Origin: Zhengitettix transpicula
Lineage: Eukaryota; Arthropoda; Insecta; Orthoptera; Tetrigidae
DNA length: 64,000 bases
Assembly: GCA_037074705.1 (NCBI GenBank)
Contig: CM073590.1
Span: forward strand, 185,598,746 to 185,662,745
Direction: 5' to 3'
The notes under the pieces were generated by a model. It was not told the origin of the DNA. It searched no databases and saw only the letters and a list, made by a program, of their open reading frames with translations. The position numbers and the translations under genes are program-made. Positions within the stretch are counted from its first letter, which is position 1; each line of letters starts with the position of its first letter. This document shows positions 51,273 to 62,900 of the stretch, piece by piece.

Positions 51273-51766
51273 TCGGCTCATAACGATTTACTGACCACGC
51301 TTGCTTACGGTTTTTACAGGACGTGTGCGGAGATCCGGACTCCTCGACGAGAAGAGGATCGACGTGAATGATACCCGCAACCAACTACTAACTTATTCCT
51401 ACCAACAAAACCATGTGCATGTTGCTGTCGCACAAGAGCAGTATTCTAGCTCATTGTGCCCTTCAACCCATCTAACTATCGCTGAGGTTTTTTTCCCGGT
51501 AAGGAGACCCTTCAGGTTGAATTATTGGCACTTTTTTCCCTCAGCCCTACGCTCTTCATTCTGTCTCTCTCACAAGCTATCTCCGTGAATGACCGTATTA
51601 AAGGGTATTATGCCCTCAGGTGCGGATCAAACACAAGTTCCCAATCCTTGTGTTCCAAGTTAGTTTACTAACAGCACGTGCAGAGGGGGTGTAGAAAGTG
51701 GTAGACCCCCATGCTTGGCCGTGCGTGCTTTCAAGGGGGCACGGCCTTTATGGGCCTTTGGCCCAT
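51273..51766 (+). other. Jockey 3' UTR with tandem hairpins
   Basis: No ORF continues here. Near the end are GCACGTGC (51674-51681), stem GGGGGT/ACCCCC (51685-51690 with 51705-51710), stem GGCCGTGC/GCACGGCC (51717-51724 with 51739-51746) and stem TATGGGCC/GGCCCATA (51749-51756 with 51760-51767). The last one directly abuts the poly(A). Structured 3' ends are the usual template-recognition signal for non-LTR reverse transcriptases. Confidence 0.75.
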
Positions 51767-51785
51767 AAAAAAAAAAAAAAAAAAA

Positions 51786-51790
51786 CCAAC
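51786..51790 (+). repeat. Target-site duplication, right copy (CCAAC)
   Basis: It follows the 19-A tail and runs straight into the U5 gene (GTTACTCTGG). Confidence 0.9.
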
Positions 51791-51791
51791 G

Positions 51792-51911
51792 TTACTCTGG
51801 TTTCCCTTCAGTTCGTACAAATCTTTCGCCTTTTACTAAAGATTTCCGTGGAGGGGAACACTATATGAGTCTATAAACAATTTTTCGTAGTGCCTAGCTT
51901 AATGCCGGGCA
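51792..51911 (+). ncRNA. snRNA:U5: U5 snRNA, copy 25, cut off from its promoter
   Basis: The RNA body matches the array copies, with only the last base (51911) changed. Loop, Sm site and 3' stem-loop are intact, as is the 3'-box-like AAACATAGA. Its TATA-like box and upstream sequence lie at 47043-47050, on the far side of the Jockey insertion, and the base run before it is now poly(A) plus CCAAC. It is probably silent unless read through from the element. Confidence 0.9.
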
Positions 51912-52219
51912 CATTAGACAAACTAAACATAGAACCATCTGTACTCTTCCGCTCAATTCATCAAACCCTCATACAACTCACTGTTCTGCTGTAGGGATGT
52001 GATGATCAACAGTGAGTTCTTGCTTACGTGGTACTCGGGAGCCGTAATCAGGATATAACGCGTCCCAGTAATTAGTAATAAATAATTGATCGAGCCCAGA
52101 TGAACAGCTAAGGGTAAAGGAATTATTATTATAGTGTAAAAAGCGTTACTTGTAAAGCTTAGGTTGGCTTACAACAGTTTTCATATTTTCAGTTTCTAGT
52201 CTATTTCATATAATTTCTC

Positions 52220-52275
52220 CCTTGTCTTTTTTTTGTATTTTCTCATGAATGTAATTTTATTTTTTTGTGCATATA
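52220..52275. repeat. Array-edge flank, duplicate of 43386-43441
   Basis: CCTTGTCT plus a T-run, GTATTTTCTCATGAA and onwards matches the start of the 43386 interruption with only a few differences. Both copies join the array at unit position 1640. Confidence 0.9.
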
Positions 52276-52295
52276 GTGGTAATTTATTTACTGAA

Positions 52296-52418
52296 ACTCC
52301 TCGATGTGAATTCTTAAATCGTACATGTCTTTCGCCTTTTACTAAAGAATTCCGTGGAGGGGAAACACTATGTGAGTCTATAATCAATTTCTCGTAGTGC
52401 CTAGCTTAATAACGGGCG
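52296..52418 (+). pseudogene. snRNA:U5: Decayed U5 snRNA copy (right flank)
   Basis: The invariant loop CGCCTTTTACT (52333-52343) is kept, but the upper stem is broken (ATGTCTTT against AAAGAATT). A base is inserted in GGGGAAACAC, the Sm site is AATTTCTC (52386-52393), and the 3' stem-loop is damaged (GCCTAGC with ACGGGC). The first 25 nt no longer resemble U5. No TATA box is seen upstream. Confidence 0.85.
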
Positions 52419-52588
52419 CATATAAGTAAAAAATTAATGATAATCTGGTTTATATAAATGTTCTCACTACTCATGAGTCCGGAGGGCCTTTATGTCCAAT
52501 TATGCATTTGTATTAAATCTGAAGAAAATAAATAGTTACAATTGAAATTTAAAACGGTAACATTTCCTACATCTTTAGTACGCACTAC

Positions 52589-52999
52589 GCAGCTGGAAAG
52601 ACACTCGCCGATATGGACACTAGTGCGAAACTATTGGAAAAGACGATCATAGACGCAATGAAGTAATGCATACTACTGAGAAATGTCGATCCGTCCAAAC
52701 CCCCAAAAACTTTGGAGATATTAAAAATATCTACGCATCTTTACCGGCCGTATCTTAAAACAAAAGATGGACACTTCTTAAAGGAGCTCAGAAAACCACA
52801 GCGAACTGTGAAAATCTATATCGATGCTCACAAACGGGGACAATGCATCCAAACATGCGAGACTCTCGGACCAATAATGACATAAGATTCTCAGCAGTAC
52901 TGGAGAAGATATAAAAAATTGACTGGAAAATATCCCCAACCCTACTATCCAATAACCCACAATAATACAGCAGTAACGAACGACATGTATACACATATT
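52589..52999 (+). pseudogene. Fossil of a Jockey-like ORF2 (linker between endonuclease and RT)
   Basis: One frame gives about 137 codons with only two stops (near 52667 and 52886). It reads DTSAKLLEKTIIDAM, then PSKPPKTLEILK, and later QQYWRRYKKLTGKYPQ and HNNTAVTND. The same layout occurs in the intact ORF2 at 48552 (its IDQSVQSLTAAIQDAI, then the WDKLLASFDTSTRSTW region) and in insect Jockey/CR1-type ORF2 proteins generally. It belongs to a different, older family than the intact element. No RT motifs remain downstream. Confidence 0.7.
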
Positions 53000-54731
53000 G
53001 GCAAATCCCGTAAGTGTTGTCGAATCCGGTGTAATGGTAGTTGCTGGATTTAGTTATGGCATTTCATCAGGATTGAATTAAAGTTGGAGTGGACTAATAA
53101 TTTGATATAGACAAGAGATTCATGTCAAATACCATAACACTAGATTCAACACCAATCTTAGTCAGTATCACAATTTTAATCACCCCTTTCTATGCCACAC
53201 CAGAGCTGTTCTTATGCTGTTGGTGTATGAAAACATCCAAAGTGATATTATGAATATGAACGACCCTGTAAACTATTTATTCGTCACCAATATAGCCCAT
53301 TATCTCATATTTTGAAAATGCCATCCCCACCCTTAGGGTTTATTAAATATACGAGGGTTGTTCCTGGATCTTAAGTGATATGTGTACAAAGTTTGGTTTA
53401 AATTGTTCCACACAATAATAGGTAATATAATTTGCATTACTAATAATGTATAATAAGAACTGACATATTAAGAGTTCTGCAATATTAAAATTATGCTTTA
53501 TTTCATAAAAACACATCTTTCTAGAAAACGTCAATCAGGATAATGACCTGCCAGGAAAATATCAATCGGGATATTGTTGTCGGGAAAACGAGCATCGGGC
53601 AAATGAAAGGATCCCATAGTTCTTGAATAAAATAATACTACAGTGTGTATATGCCAATAAAATTAATTATACAATAAACAAAGAATTGTACAAATCATTC
53701 CAAGAGTAAAACATAGGAAATTTCAATCTCAAGGTAAAAAAAATTTCATAACATGCAGTTTTGACATAGAATTTTATTAAAGAAAATAGCTACATACATT
53801 GCATAGTTCAATACATTTTCCTTCTGCGAGTTTTAAGTAATCAAGTTTTCTTTAACACAGTATGTAAAATTTGGGGTAAAAAACAATAAAATAAAGTTAC
53901 ACCTCATTGTGGTTTACTTTTCAGTTAACAATGGGAAGACCTACAATGTATATTATCACAATTTCATGACAATTTCTGTAATATAATTCTGTATAAAAAA
54001 AACTTGACAAGGTCACAATTCTGTACATTAAAAGTTTACCCGAATATATTTCAAATATGCAACACAGTACAGTAATAGAACCTTTATGAAAGAAGATAGC
54101 ATTCACAATATTTATACATGATGAATTAATACAAATAGAAAAAAATATTTAAAAGGTAAAAATGATTTTTCAATAAGATCCAATATCAACAATATAAAGT
54201 TAAAAAAGATATAGGTAAAACTTAATAATACAAGTGAAGTCTATAAATGTAAACAGTTTAATTTTGGTGACTTCATTACCAAATGTGAGAAATGTGCTTT
54301 ACTATTTAATAAATACATAAAAAGTATTCAATTAAATTTACTATATTTACACAGAAAAAAAACTATTAAAACCAAGTCCCAACTGAGATATTTTAAAAGT
54401 CAGTGACTGAACATTAATTTCACTTTTCCAGAAATTTGAAAGATTGTATACACTGAAACACTTAAATAAATTACAGATATATTTTCCATTATAAAATACT
54501 GAAAGATAAATAATATATACAAATATATTATTAACATGATATCATACTAAAAGAAAAATTCACACATTTATGTAAAAAGTACACGTCATGAACACTGGAA
54601 GCAAGTGTTGACTATTATATTTACAAGTATTACCTGCTAAAACAAAATATATTCAATAAATAATTTTCAAAAAACGCTACCTCAAAAATAGGTAGATGTT
54701 AAGCCAAGTGCATAACAGTCTTCAATTCCAG
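53000..54731. other. Intergenic sequence and probable 3' UTR of the ClC gene
   Basis: AT-rich with no supported ORF. On the - strand the first exact AATAAA downstream of the ClC stop is at 53773-53778, with another at 53497-53502, so the ClC 3' UTR may run to about 53750. A sequence at about 53349-53366 (TATACGAGGGTTGTTCC) resembles a mariner-type terminal repeat, but no partner is seen. Confidence 0.4.
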
Positions 54732-54822
54732 TTAATTGAATAGCACTGAATTTGGATCTTCATTATCCATTTGTTTCAAATGCCTCAAAGCATCTTTCTT
54801 GGTAATAATTCCTAGAAGACGT
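54732..54822 (-). CDS. ClC-c: ClC last coding exon
   Basis: Completes the glycine and encodes [18 protein letters not shown], ending in SVLFN and TAA (54732-54734), the conserved end of ClC-3/4/5. Confidence 0.95.
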
Positions 54823-56922
54823 CTGCAACACAAGGAAAAATAAATTATACATCAATGTGTAACCATAGTGGTAACTAATTTCATCATAACTCTTTATAGA
54901 AGTATAAATACTCCTGAAACCCAATATTATAAAAGATACTCATGGTAACTTAAGAATGTAAAAAAATTCTCCCGATCGAGTAAAAAATATCCTTGGTATT
55001 CTATGAGACTTAAAAACATACTCGGTATCCTAATACAGTCAAAAATACACACACAACTTTAAAATAGTTAAATATAACTTGTTTTGTCACAATACAATGT
55101 CTACTGGATTGTGTGGTTGTATCATAATAACAGCTCTTGTTTTTAATCACCTGAAAAAAGGAACAAGGATTCCAGAAACATAGTGTGGTATTTATATAAT
55201 TACTTCATTATGACTGTAATTTGGCTATTTAATTAATTACTATTTTTTACAGTCTTTTAATTTCTACTCTCTAATACCTTAGTAAATACTGGTAAAGATA
55301 AGAATATGGCAATTAATTTGTAGTGCTTATAAGACCACATACTGTATTCTACACATTTAACACACACACATAGCAACATCTGATATGGTTTGATGAATGT
55401 TCACACTACACCGGCATCTATTAAAGTAAGTAATGTCTTTAAATGTTCCATTGATGCTTTTGAGTTTTGTCAACTGACTTGTGCAGTTGTATCACTCCAG
55501 CATCATGCATGTTTTAGTTTTCTTAGCCCATGAAGAAAGGAACACGGCTTCCAGAAATTTTGTGTGGTATTTATATCAACATTCTTTAGTCTTTTGTTTT
55601 TCTTTAAGGATAAGGCATGTTACTATTACATCCAACATGCCCAGGGAGAAACAGGCTAAGCTTGTTAATCAATCTGCTCTGATATGTTACCATCATGTGG
55701 ACCATAGGCAAAGGCAATTCCACTCACTCTCTCTCTCACACGCTCTCTCTCACTCTCACTCTCTCTCTCACTCACTCACTCTCACTCTCTCTCTCACTCA
55801 CTCACTCTCACACACTCACTCACTCTCACACACTCACTCACTCTCACACACTCACACACTCACTCACACACACACTCACTCACACACTCACTCACTCTCT
55901 CTCTCCTTCCCCCTCCCTCCATCTCTCTTTCCTTTCCATACCAAAACTACATAAATAATAGAATCCCATCTGAGTAAGTTTGTCAGAAGCATGTGACAAT
56001 AAAGTGACAGTCATTGAAATGTTTTTAATGATAACATGGTTGGAATCCTGAGCAAATTTCATCCACTACCTACACCAGTAAATCCTTCAGTCAATCTGAA
56101 AAATAGGTATCTCCCGTACACTTAGAGTGTGATTCTTTTGAGAAAATCCACAATTACACGATTTTCCTGGTTTGTTGTCATTAGGAACAAGTTTTTTTTT
56201 AAAAAAAAAAAAAGAGAAAAAATGGAAGGCTCTTTGCAAAGATTGTGAGTTGATTTTGGAAGCTCATATTATTTGTTCAAGCAATTGATACTTAAATATG
56301 AATCATTTCAGTCTGAACAATTTGTTTGAGGTTTCTAAACTTTAAAATTTTAAGGTAACATTTTAATATAAAGCCTTGCTATTAATACAGAATATAATTT
56401 AGTTGACATTTTAAATATGAAAGGCAGAGTGATAAAGGTACAGTTTCATAATCATTCAAAAAATTGTAAAATTTACCCATTGTGAGTCACAAGAGTCTGA
56501 CGTAATCCCAATTTGCGAAACATATCGACCACAGTCTCCATAGGTGTCTGATCTGTAATGGTTATGGGGGCCATGTCTAATATTTTCTTAAGTTTTAGGG
56601 GTGGTGCATTGGTTGCATGTGGTGGTGGCTGGTTAGTAAACAGCACCAATGACTGACCACTTACTCCTTCCAGAGTACGCCTACAGTTTGCTGAAAATAA
56701 ATTTTTATCATTAGTATTTCAAATATTATAAGTAGTAAGAATTTGATCAATTTAACAGTTGTACATTTTATAGATATACAGTAGGGAACCAAACAAAAAC
56801 ATGTCTGTATTTTATAACATTATGCACACACAGGTATCTTCATTCTACTTTGATGATGGATTGATTATAAATAACTCTGATATAACTTTACCAGAACTAC
56901 TTAAAGCACTAGTATGGGAATA

Positions 56923-56975
<53 letters not shown>

Positions 56976-59900
56976 CTTGTGGAAGGAGAAGGTCCAGACA
57001 AATCACACATCACACATCACTGTAGCAGTTTGGGTTGTGATATCTCCTTAATTTAATCATGATTCTCTTCTGCAAAAATGCAAAAATTATAAATGGTAAA
57101 CCCTTTTATGATCAGAATATTTTTTTGTGTCTGATACATCCAGGTCTTCAGAAACTGTTTCAATTCTACAGCTATTTTTCAGAATTTAAGGAATCATGGT
57201 CTTTCAGTAATTTTCTACAAAAGTAAGTTTTATGAAATAATGTATAAATTTAATAAATGATTCTTGGTTGACAAAAGGAGAATCATTTATTAAATTAATT
57301 CACCGAAAGCTTATGTTCATTAATAAACTATATTTTTAACAGTAAAATATTTAGCAGAAATTTGGCATGCACCTAAGACAGCTTTATTATTTTAAATTGA
57401 CACTACTTACATATAGCAAGGTTTAGGTCTCGACGCAGGACAAATCCAACCAAATATTGAGATTCTTTAGAAACAACAACTGGGAATCCATTGTGCTCAG
57501 TCTCACGAAGTAGCAACTCTACATCATCTACTGTCATTGAATCTTGAGTAAGTACACTAAGAGTTTCATTGCGCCTGAAAAATATATAATAAAACACAAA
57601 TAACATAAAACAGTTTTAATGTTAGAATATCACATCTTCAGTTAGTGTTACAAATTGTTTGTAGAAATTTATACCAGTACATAAATGCAATTGATAAAGA
57701 AAATGTTACTTAAAGAAATAAAAATTCTAATATTTAAAAAAATCTTGTCAATTCTCTAATTAATAATTGAAGACTCTTGATCAATTAAGTTTTCCAAAGA
57801 AATGGGATGATCACAAAGAACAATAACTCAGAAATAAATACACAGATAGCAATACTGTTAAAAATGTGTTCAAATTTTACAGTTATAATTTACTGCTTAC
57901 TTTGGTTGCATAACATCAGCTGCCAGCGATGTGTGAGCAAACTCCTCCTTGCTGTCTAAGAAGGGGTATCCATTCAACTCAATATGAGCATCATAAACAC
58001 CTTGTCTGCCAAGGGCATCCCCAACCCACTTACTAGCCATAGCAGCTGCCATTAGTGGCACAATATAACGTACACCTCCAGTTAACTCAAACATTATGAC
58101 AACCAGAGATACTGAAAAAGGAGTTTGCATGAAAGAATTGTACATAAAATGAATTTAATAAAATAACAATGCAACATAAACACAATATATTATATTTATT
58201 GTACAAATGGAAGTAGTGAACGGAATGTTTTCTTATAATGAAAAAAATATTGTATAGTTTTGATTTCATTGTCATTGAAACATTAAAGCTGAGTAAATGT
58301 ATTTACCTGTCATACGAGTTATGCCACCTAAAACAGCAGCTGCACCAACCATTGCATAAAGACCAGGTGTAATGCAATCATCTCCTGTGGAACATTCCCC
58401 ACTAAACATCCACACATGTGGATATTTAAAAGCCAATTGCTCCACACCAATACCTACAATCCGACCCATTATAGCTCCCAGGCAAAGACTTGGTATGAAA
58501 AGACCACAAGGTGCTTTGAAACCAAATGTGAAAATTGTAGCAACAAGTTTGAAAATAAGAGCCAAGACAAGAAGCCAAATAGCTCTGAATACTCCAGGTC
58601 CGGGTGCAGCGATTTCAATAGCAGAGTTTACATCTGTAAAATTTCTGTTGTAATCACTGAAAAAGAAGAATGAAACACACTGGACAAATTACAAAATTTC
58701 TTTTATAATTCCTTTTGACATAAAAAAGCAGTAAGGCATTCATACGTTTATTTCAATGCAACAAACAAATTAAAGTGTTGTGATTGATAAATAATTGTTC
58801 AATCCTATACCCATGTTTCAAAACAATCATAGTTTAACTTGCATATAATATTGATAACCATATTTACTAGGAATAAATATACCTCTAAGTTTTGAAGTCA
58901 AACTAACCATGAATATTCAAAACTAGAAAATTTTGTATAACTTAGTTATAATAATTTGTTAAAGATCGCAGTAAACACAGACAATAAAGATTAAATAATT
59001 TAATTCACTCCTGTTAGGGGAAGAAATAAGCTTTGAGCAGCAGGCATTAAGTAAATTGAGAATGAAATATAAAATTTATTTGAAGAATTTTTAAGCGTAT
59101 GGAATAGGAATTACATATTATATTTAACTTTTTGCAACAATTGGTATCAATATTCTTTATATATAATACTAACCATAAATCATCTGAATTTGCAATACCA
59201 CACTGGCTGAACAGCAACAATATCAGTTGGCTGGTGTTCATACGGGTATATGGATTAGGGTATGCAATTACAGCTGTGATAACGGCAACAACAAGAACTT
59301 CAGTTACAGGGTATTGTCCCAATTTGGAGGTTTTTCGATATCGACACCAATACAAATTAGCTTTGATGAAAACTGTAGCTATAACACCCTGAAATAAAGT
59401 AACAGTTTAAGTTAACTAAAAGAATGTTTAGAATATATCATTACGTTTATAAATGCAAATAATTTTTTTGGTGATTATAAATATAATTGTACTTGATAAA
59501 CATACACAATATAAGTTTTTGAGTTATTAATGGAAGCCACAAATTGATTAACATCGATGATAGATATTGAAACAATCCTCAAAACTGAACATATTTTAAT
59601 AACTTCACATAAGCAGCAACTATTGCAATCTCCAATAATTTCTCATTGTGACTTCTTATTTTGCTCTCCTCATTGCTTGTCTTCCAGTTCCTACAACATG
59701 TCATAAGACTAGACATAGACATGATTTGCTGTCCTCTGGATGGATTCTACAATATTTGATTGAACAAATTTTCACCGCAGCAATGGAAGTCCATAAGATG
59801 TTTCTTAACAGTATCTTCTTTTCTGTATTTGTTGTTTTGAGTTGTATTGTGTACAGGTTGCTAACTATAAATTATTTTTAATTTTACCTTCAGTAATTAT

Positions 59901-62900
59901 TAAATTTTGATACCTATATAATATGGACCAGATTTTATTGGTTGGATACTTGATAAAAGAATGAGAAAGAACATTCAAAAGTAGACCCTTTTGGTAATTC
60001 ATCTCAATAAAGCTGTGTTTGGTAAAATTTGCAGCAGAAAAGGATATCTTTTAAATGATTTTACACAATAGAAACTATAAAGAGATTATAAGCAAGGTTT
60101 AATGCAATTCACCTATTAACATAAGTAAACAAACATTTTTATTATTAGCAACATACCACTTTTGTAATTATCTGGAGTTTAATTATTAATTACTTGCATC
60201 AGAATTAGAAAAAGGACTTTAATCTGAGCTTTTGATATTTTATTCCTAAATAAAATTTTCTTGGCTGCTAATACTTACACCAATAATACCAAGCCCAATA
60301 AAAGGAACAAGCTCAAAGAATATCCATGGTTTATTGTACTCCACATAAAACAGGACAGAGTGTTCATTGCCAAATGGATTTATTGAACGTAGAACAAAAG
60401 CTGCTACTAGAGCACAGAAAAATGATCTCCATAAAGTTTTCAAAGGGAAGTAGTAGCTAACCTGTTAACAGTAGAAGAACAATCCATTTAATATAAATTC
60501 TTACCATTTTAGCATTCATATACCGAAAATATTATAAAATTGTTGAAAAATGATACACAATATTTTAATTAAAAACAAACTGTTCTAATTTATAAAAAGA
60601 TTGTCAAAAAACATTTTTTATATTCGTACAAATTATGTTTATATATTCTGTCATAGACGCTTTTAACTAAAAAATTACTGCAATCAATATCCAACATATA
60701 GTAACTGGATATCATATTTATTACTTACTTCCTCCAAACTAAACAACACTCCACCAATTGGTGCTCCAAAAGCTACTGAAACTCCAGCTGCTGCTGCTGC
60801 TGAAAGAATCTCTCTCTTTTTTGCTTCATTTCGGCCATATTTTGCAAATAAGTAAGATAGAATGTTACCTATAAAAATATAAGGTAGTCAAACATATTTA
60901 TATCAATAAAATATACATAAAAATATTTATTAAATCTGAAACATAAATAATTCTTTACGTATTAAAAACTTTAGCTTCTAGTCTTTAATTATAATATTAT
61001 ATCTGATTGTTTTATTTATTTCTGCTGCCTTTACATATATAGCCTAGGTCACATTTTTATAAGACATACTTTACTTAAGTGAACATTAATTTATTTCTAA
61101 ATTCAAACAACATATTAGTTACTTTAATTATACAATTAAAGTGCATCTTTCAGGTTTTCTGGGGCATTTGACTTGAGATATATCAGTCTAAGTATCTGAG
61201 AATAGTTGACCATCAGACTTATTTCAATTAGCTGTTAATCTTATGAATTAACTAATAGAAGTATTATATATATTTAACACTTATACTGTAAATGTTAAAA
61301 GTGAAAAGTTTAATTGTGAAACTAAGAAATAGTTTTACAGCAAAGTTTCCAAGTAGTGCCATCACATTAGCCTTGAAACCACTATCTCAGCTCAAGATTA
61401 TTGCCAAGGTTTATTAGGCTGTTTATTCACCAAAATAAGGATAAATTCTTTCATATTCACATTCTAGGCTAGTATGGGATTTAACTCTGCCATAATGTTC
61501 TTCTTTCCAGCATTCCTTGTTTACGGACTTACAGGAATAGAAAAAGCTGAGATATGAAGCAGACTGAATAACTTAATTGAAAATTTTCAGCAAATAACAC
61601 ATCCACATATGAAGTATAACAGATACAATAATCTGCATTTTAAAGACAATAAATTTTCTTATTAATGATTACGTGTTAAAAGTAAAGACAAATCTGTAAA
61701 CTCTTTGCATATGTAAAATTGCTTGGACAATTCACACAATACTTTTTATATAAAATACTATGAAAACAGTTAACATAAAACCCATAGTAAACTTTATACC
61801 ACATAAGAATATTAATGCTTGGAAAATTTCATGAGGGAATGGTACCAAAACTGAATCAATCTACATTTGAAACATTTTTGTATATACTGATGAAAATAAA
61901 CAAATCCAATTATTGTAATTACCTTTTCAAAATGGATTAAATATTGTAACTAATATCACCAAGTATTTTCAAAATTTGAAAAATGATTAGGCGGAATTAA
62001 AAATCAAAATGCAGAAGTAATTGAATTGATAGAGAAATTATGAATTTATATTCAGGCTTTGCTTATAAAAAATAAGAATAAGAAGAAAAATAAATCATAT
62101 CATGAAATTATTTTTAATAGTAAATGAGAGTTTATTAACTAATTGAGTGAGTTTTTGTACATTTTTATTATTGCCACATTATTAAAACAAAAAAGATAAT
62201 ATAACACTAATTTTTAAGCTAACATCTATGAAAATGCTTATTTTGATTAACAAATAATGAGAAGGACATATTAAAATAATGAAAGTTAGTCTTTCTTTAA
62301 CAATCAGCCAAAGATAGGTAATGGTATTTTACATTTAAATCAGCCTTAGTAAACACTCTAGTATGTTATTAAATTAGACACCAAAAAATGCTACAACTAG
62401 AGATTATTTTTGTAAACAGATTTAAGATAATTTAAAATGGTGATCAATTAAGTATTTTCATGTGAAACAAATGAATGAGCTAATCTTTTAATGGCAACCA
62501 AAAATGATTATGTGGAATAAAAAAAATTAAGGCAAACATTTCCAGTTGTCTCCTAGAGGAATTTATTACCAGGTATGAATTTAAAACTATAATTAAAAGA
62601 TATTGTCATCTACAATAAAGCATTGTCCACAAGATAAGAACAAGTTTACTTATTGACACAAGAAAAAACAGTACAATAAAATCTTCTTCAGATATCATTA
62701 CCTATGCAGCATGCTATGTGGACCATTGGACCTTCCTTTCCTAAACTTAAACCAGCAGATACTGCAAGCATAATTCCCACCGATTTTATAATGAGAGTCC
62801 ACTTGCCAAGGTACCCTCGAATAATGAAACCACCAAGGATAGTTTTTATCTGAAAATGGAAAATATTGAGTACTACTTTGACTTATTTTCCTCATTTTCC

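Larger units (their letters stand above)
47071..51785 (+). mobile_element. Jockey-clade non-LTR retrotransposon inserted at the U5 start site
   Basis: The element is 4715 bp including a 19-A tail (51767-51785), with two ORFs and no LTRs. It is flanked by a 5-bp target duplication CCAAC (47066-47070 and 51786-51790). Removing the element and one CCAAC restores the U5 unit sequence exactly, which fixes both ends. It has a short 94-nt 5' UTR, a Gag-like ORF1 with three zinc knuckles and an ORF2 with AP-type endonuclease and reverse transcriptase. There is no RNase H domain, which fits the Jockey clade. The 5' UTR, ORFs and tail suggest a full-length, recent insertion. It lies in the same orientation as U5. 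Confidence 0.95.
51786..52219 (+). repeat. Right part of the split U5 unit, with internal deletion
   Basis: Unit positions 486-790 (51786-52090) join directly to 1512-1640 (52091-52219). So 721 bp (791-1511) are missing, with the junction at a shared GAT (52088-52090). Substitutions relative to the array include 51911, 51984, 52023 and 52075, more than in any unit of the main array. It ends at unit position 1640, the same position as the break at 43385. Confidence 0.93.

Noticed and set aside
55481..55958. Ser/Leu/His/Thr-rich frames
   Set aside because: They are produced by the CT/CA microsatellite within a ClC intron.
59648..59881. 77-codon open frame in a ClC intron
   Set aside because: It lies wholly inside the intron between exons 59174-59388 and 60279-60461, has no domain and is not on the gene's strand.
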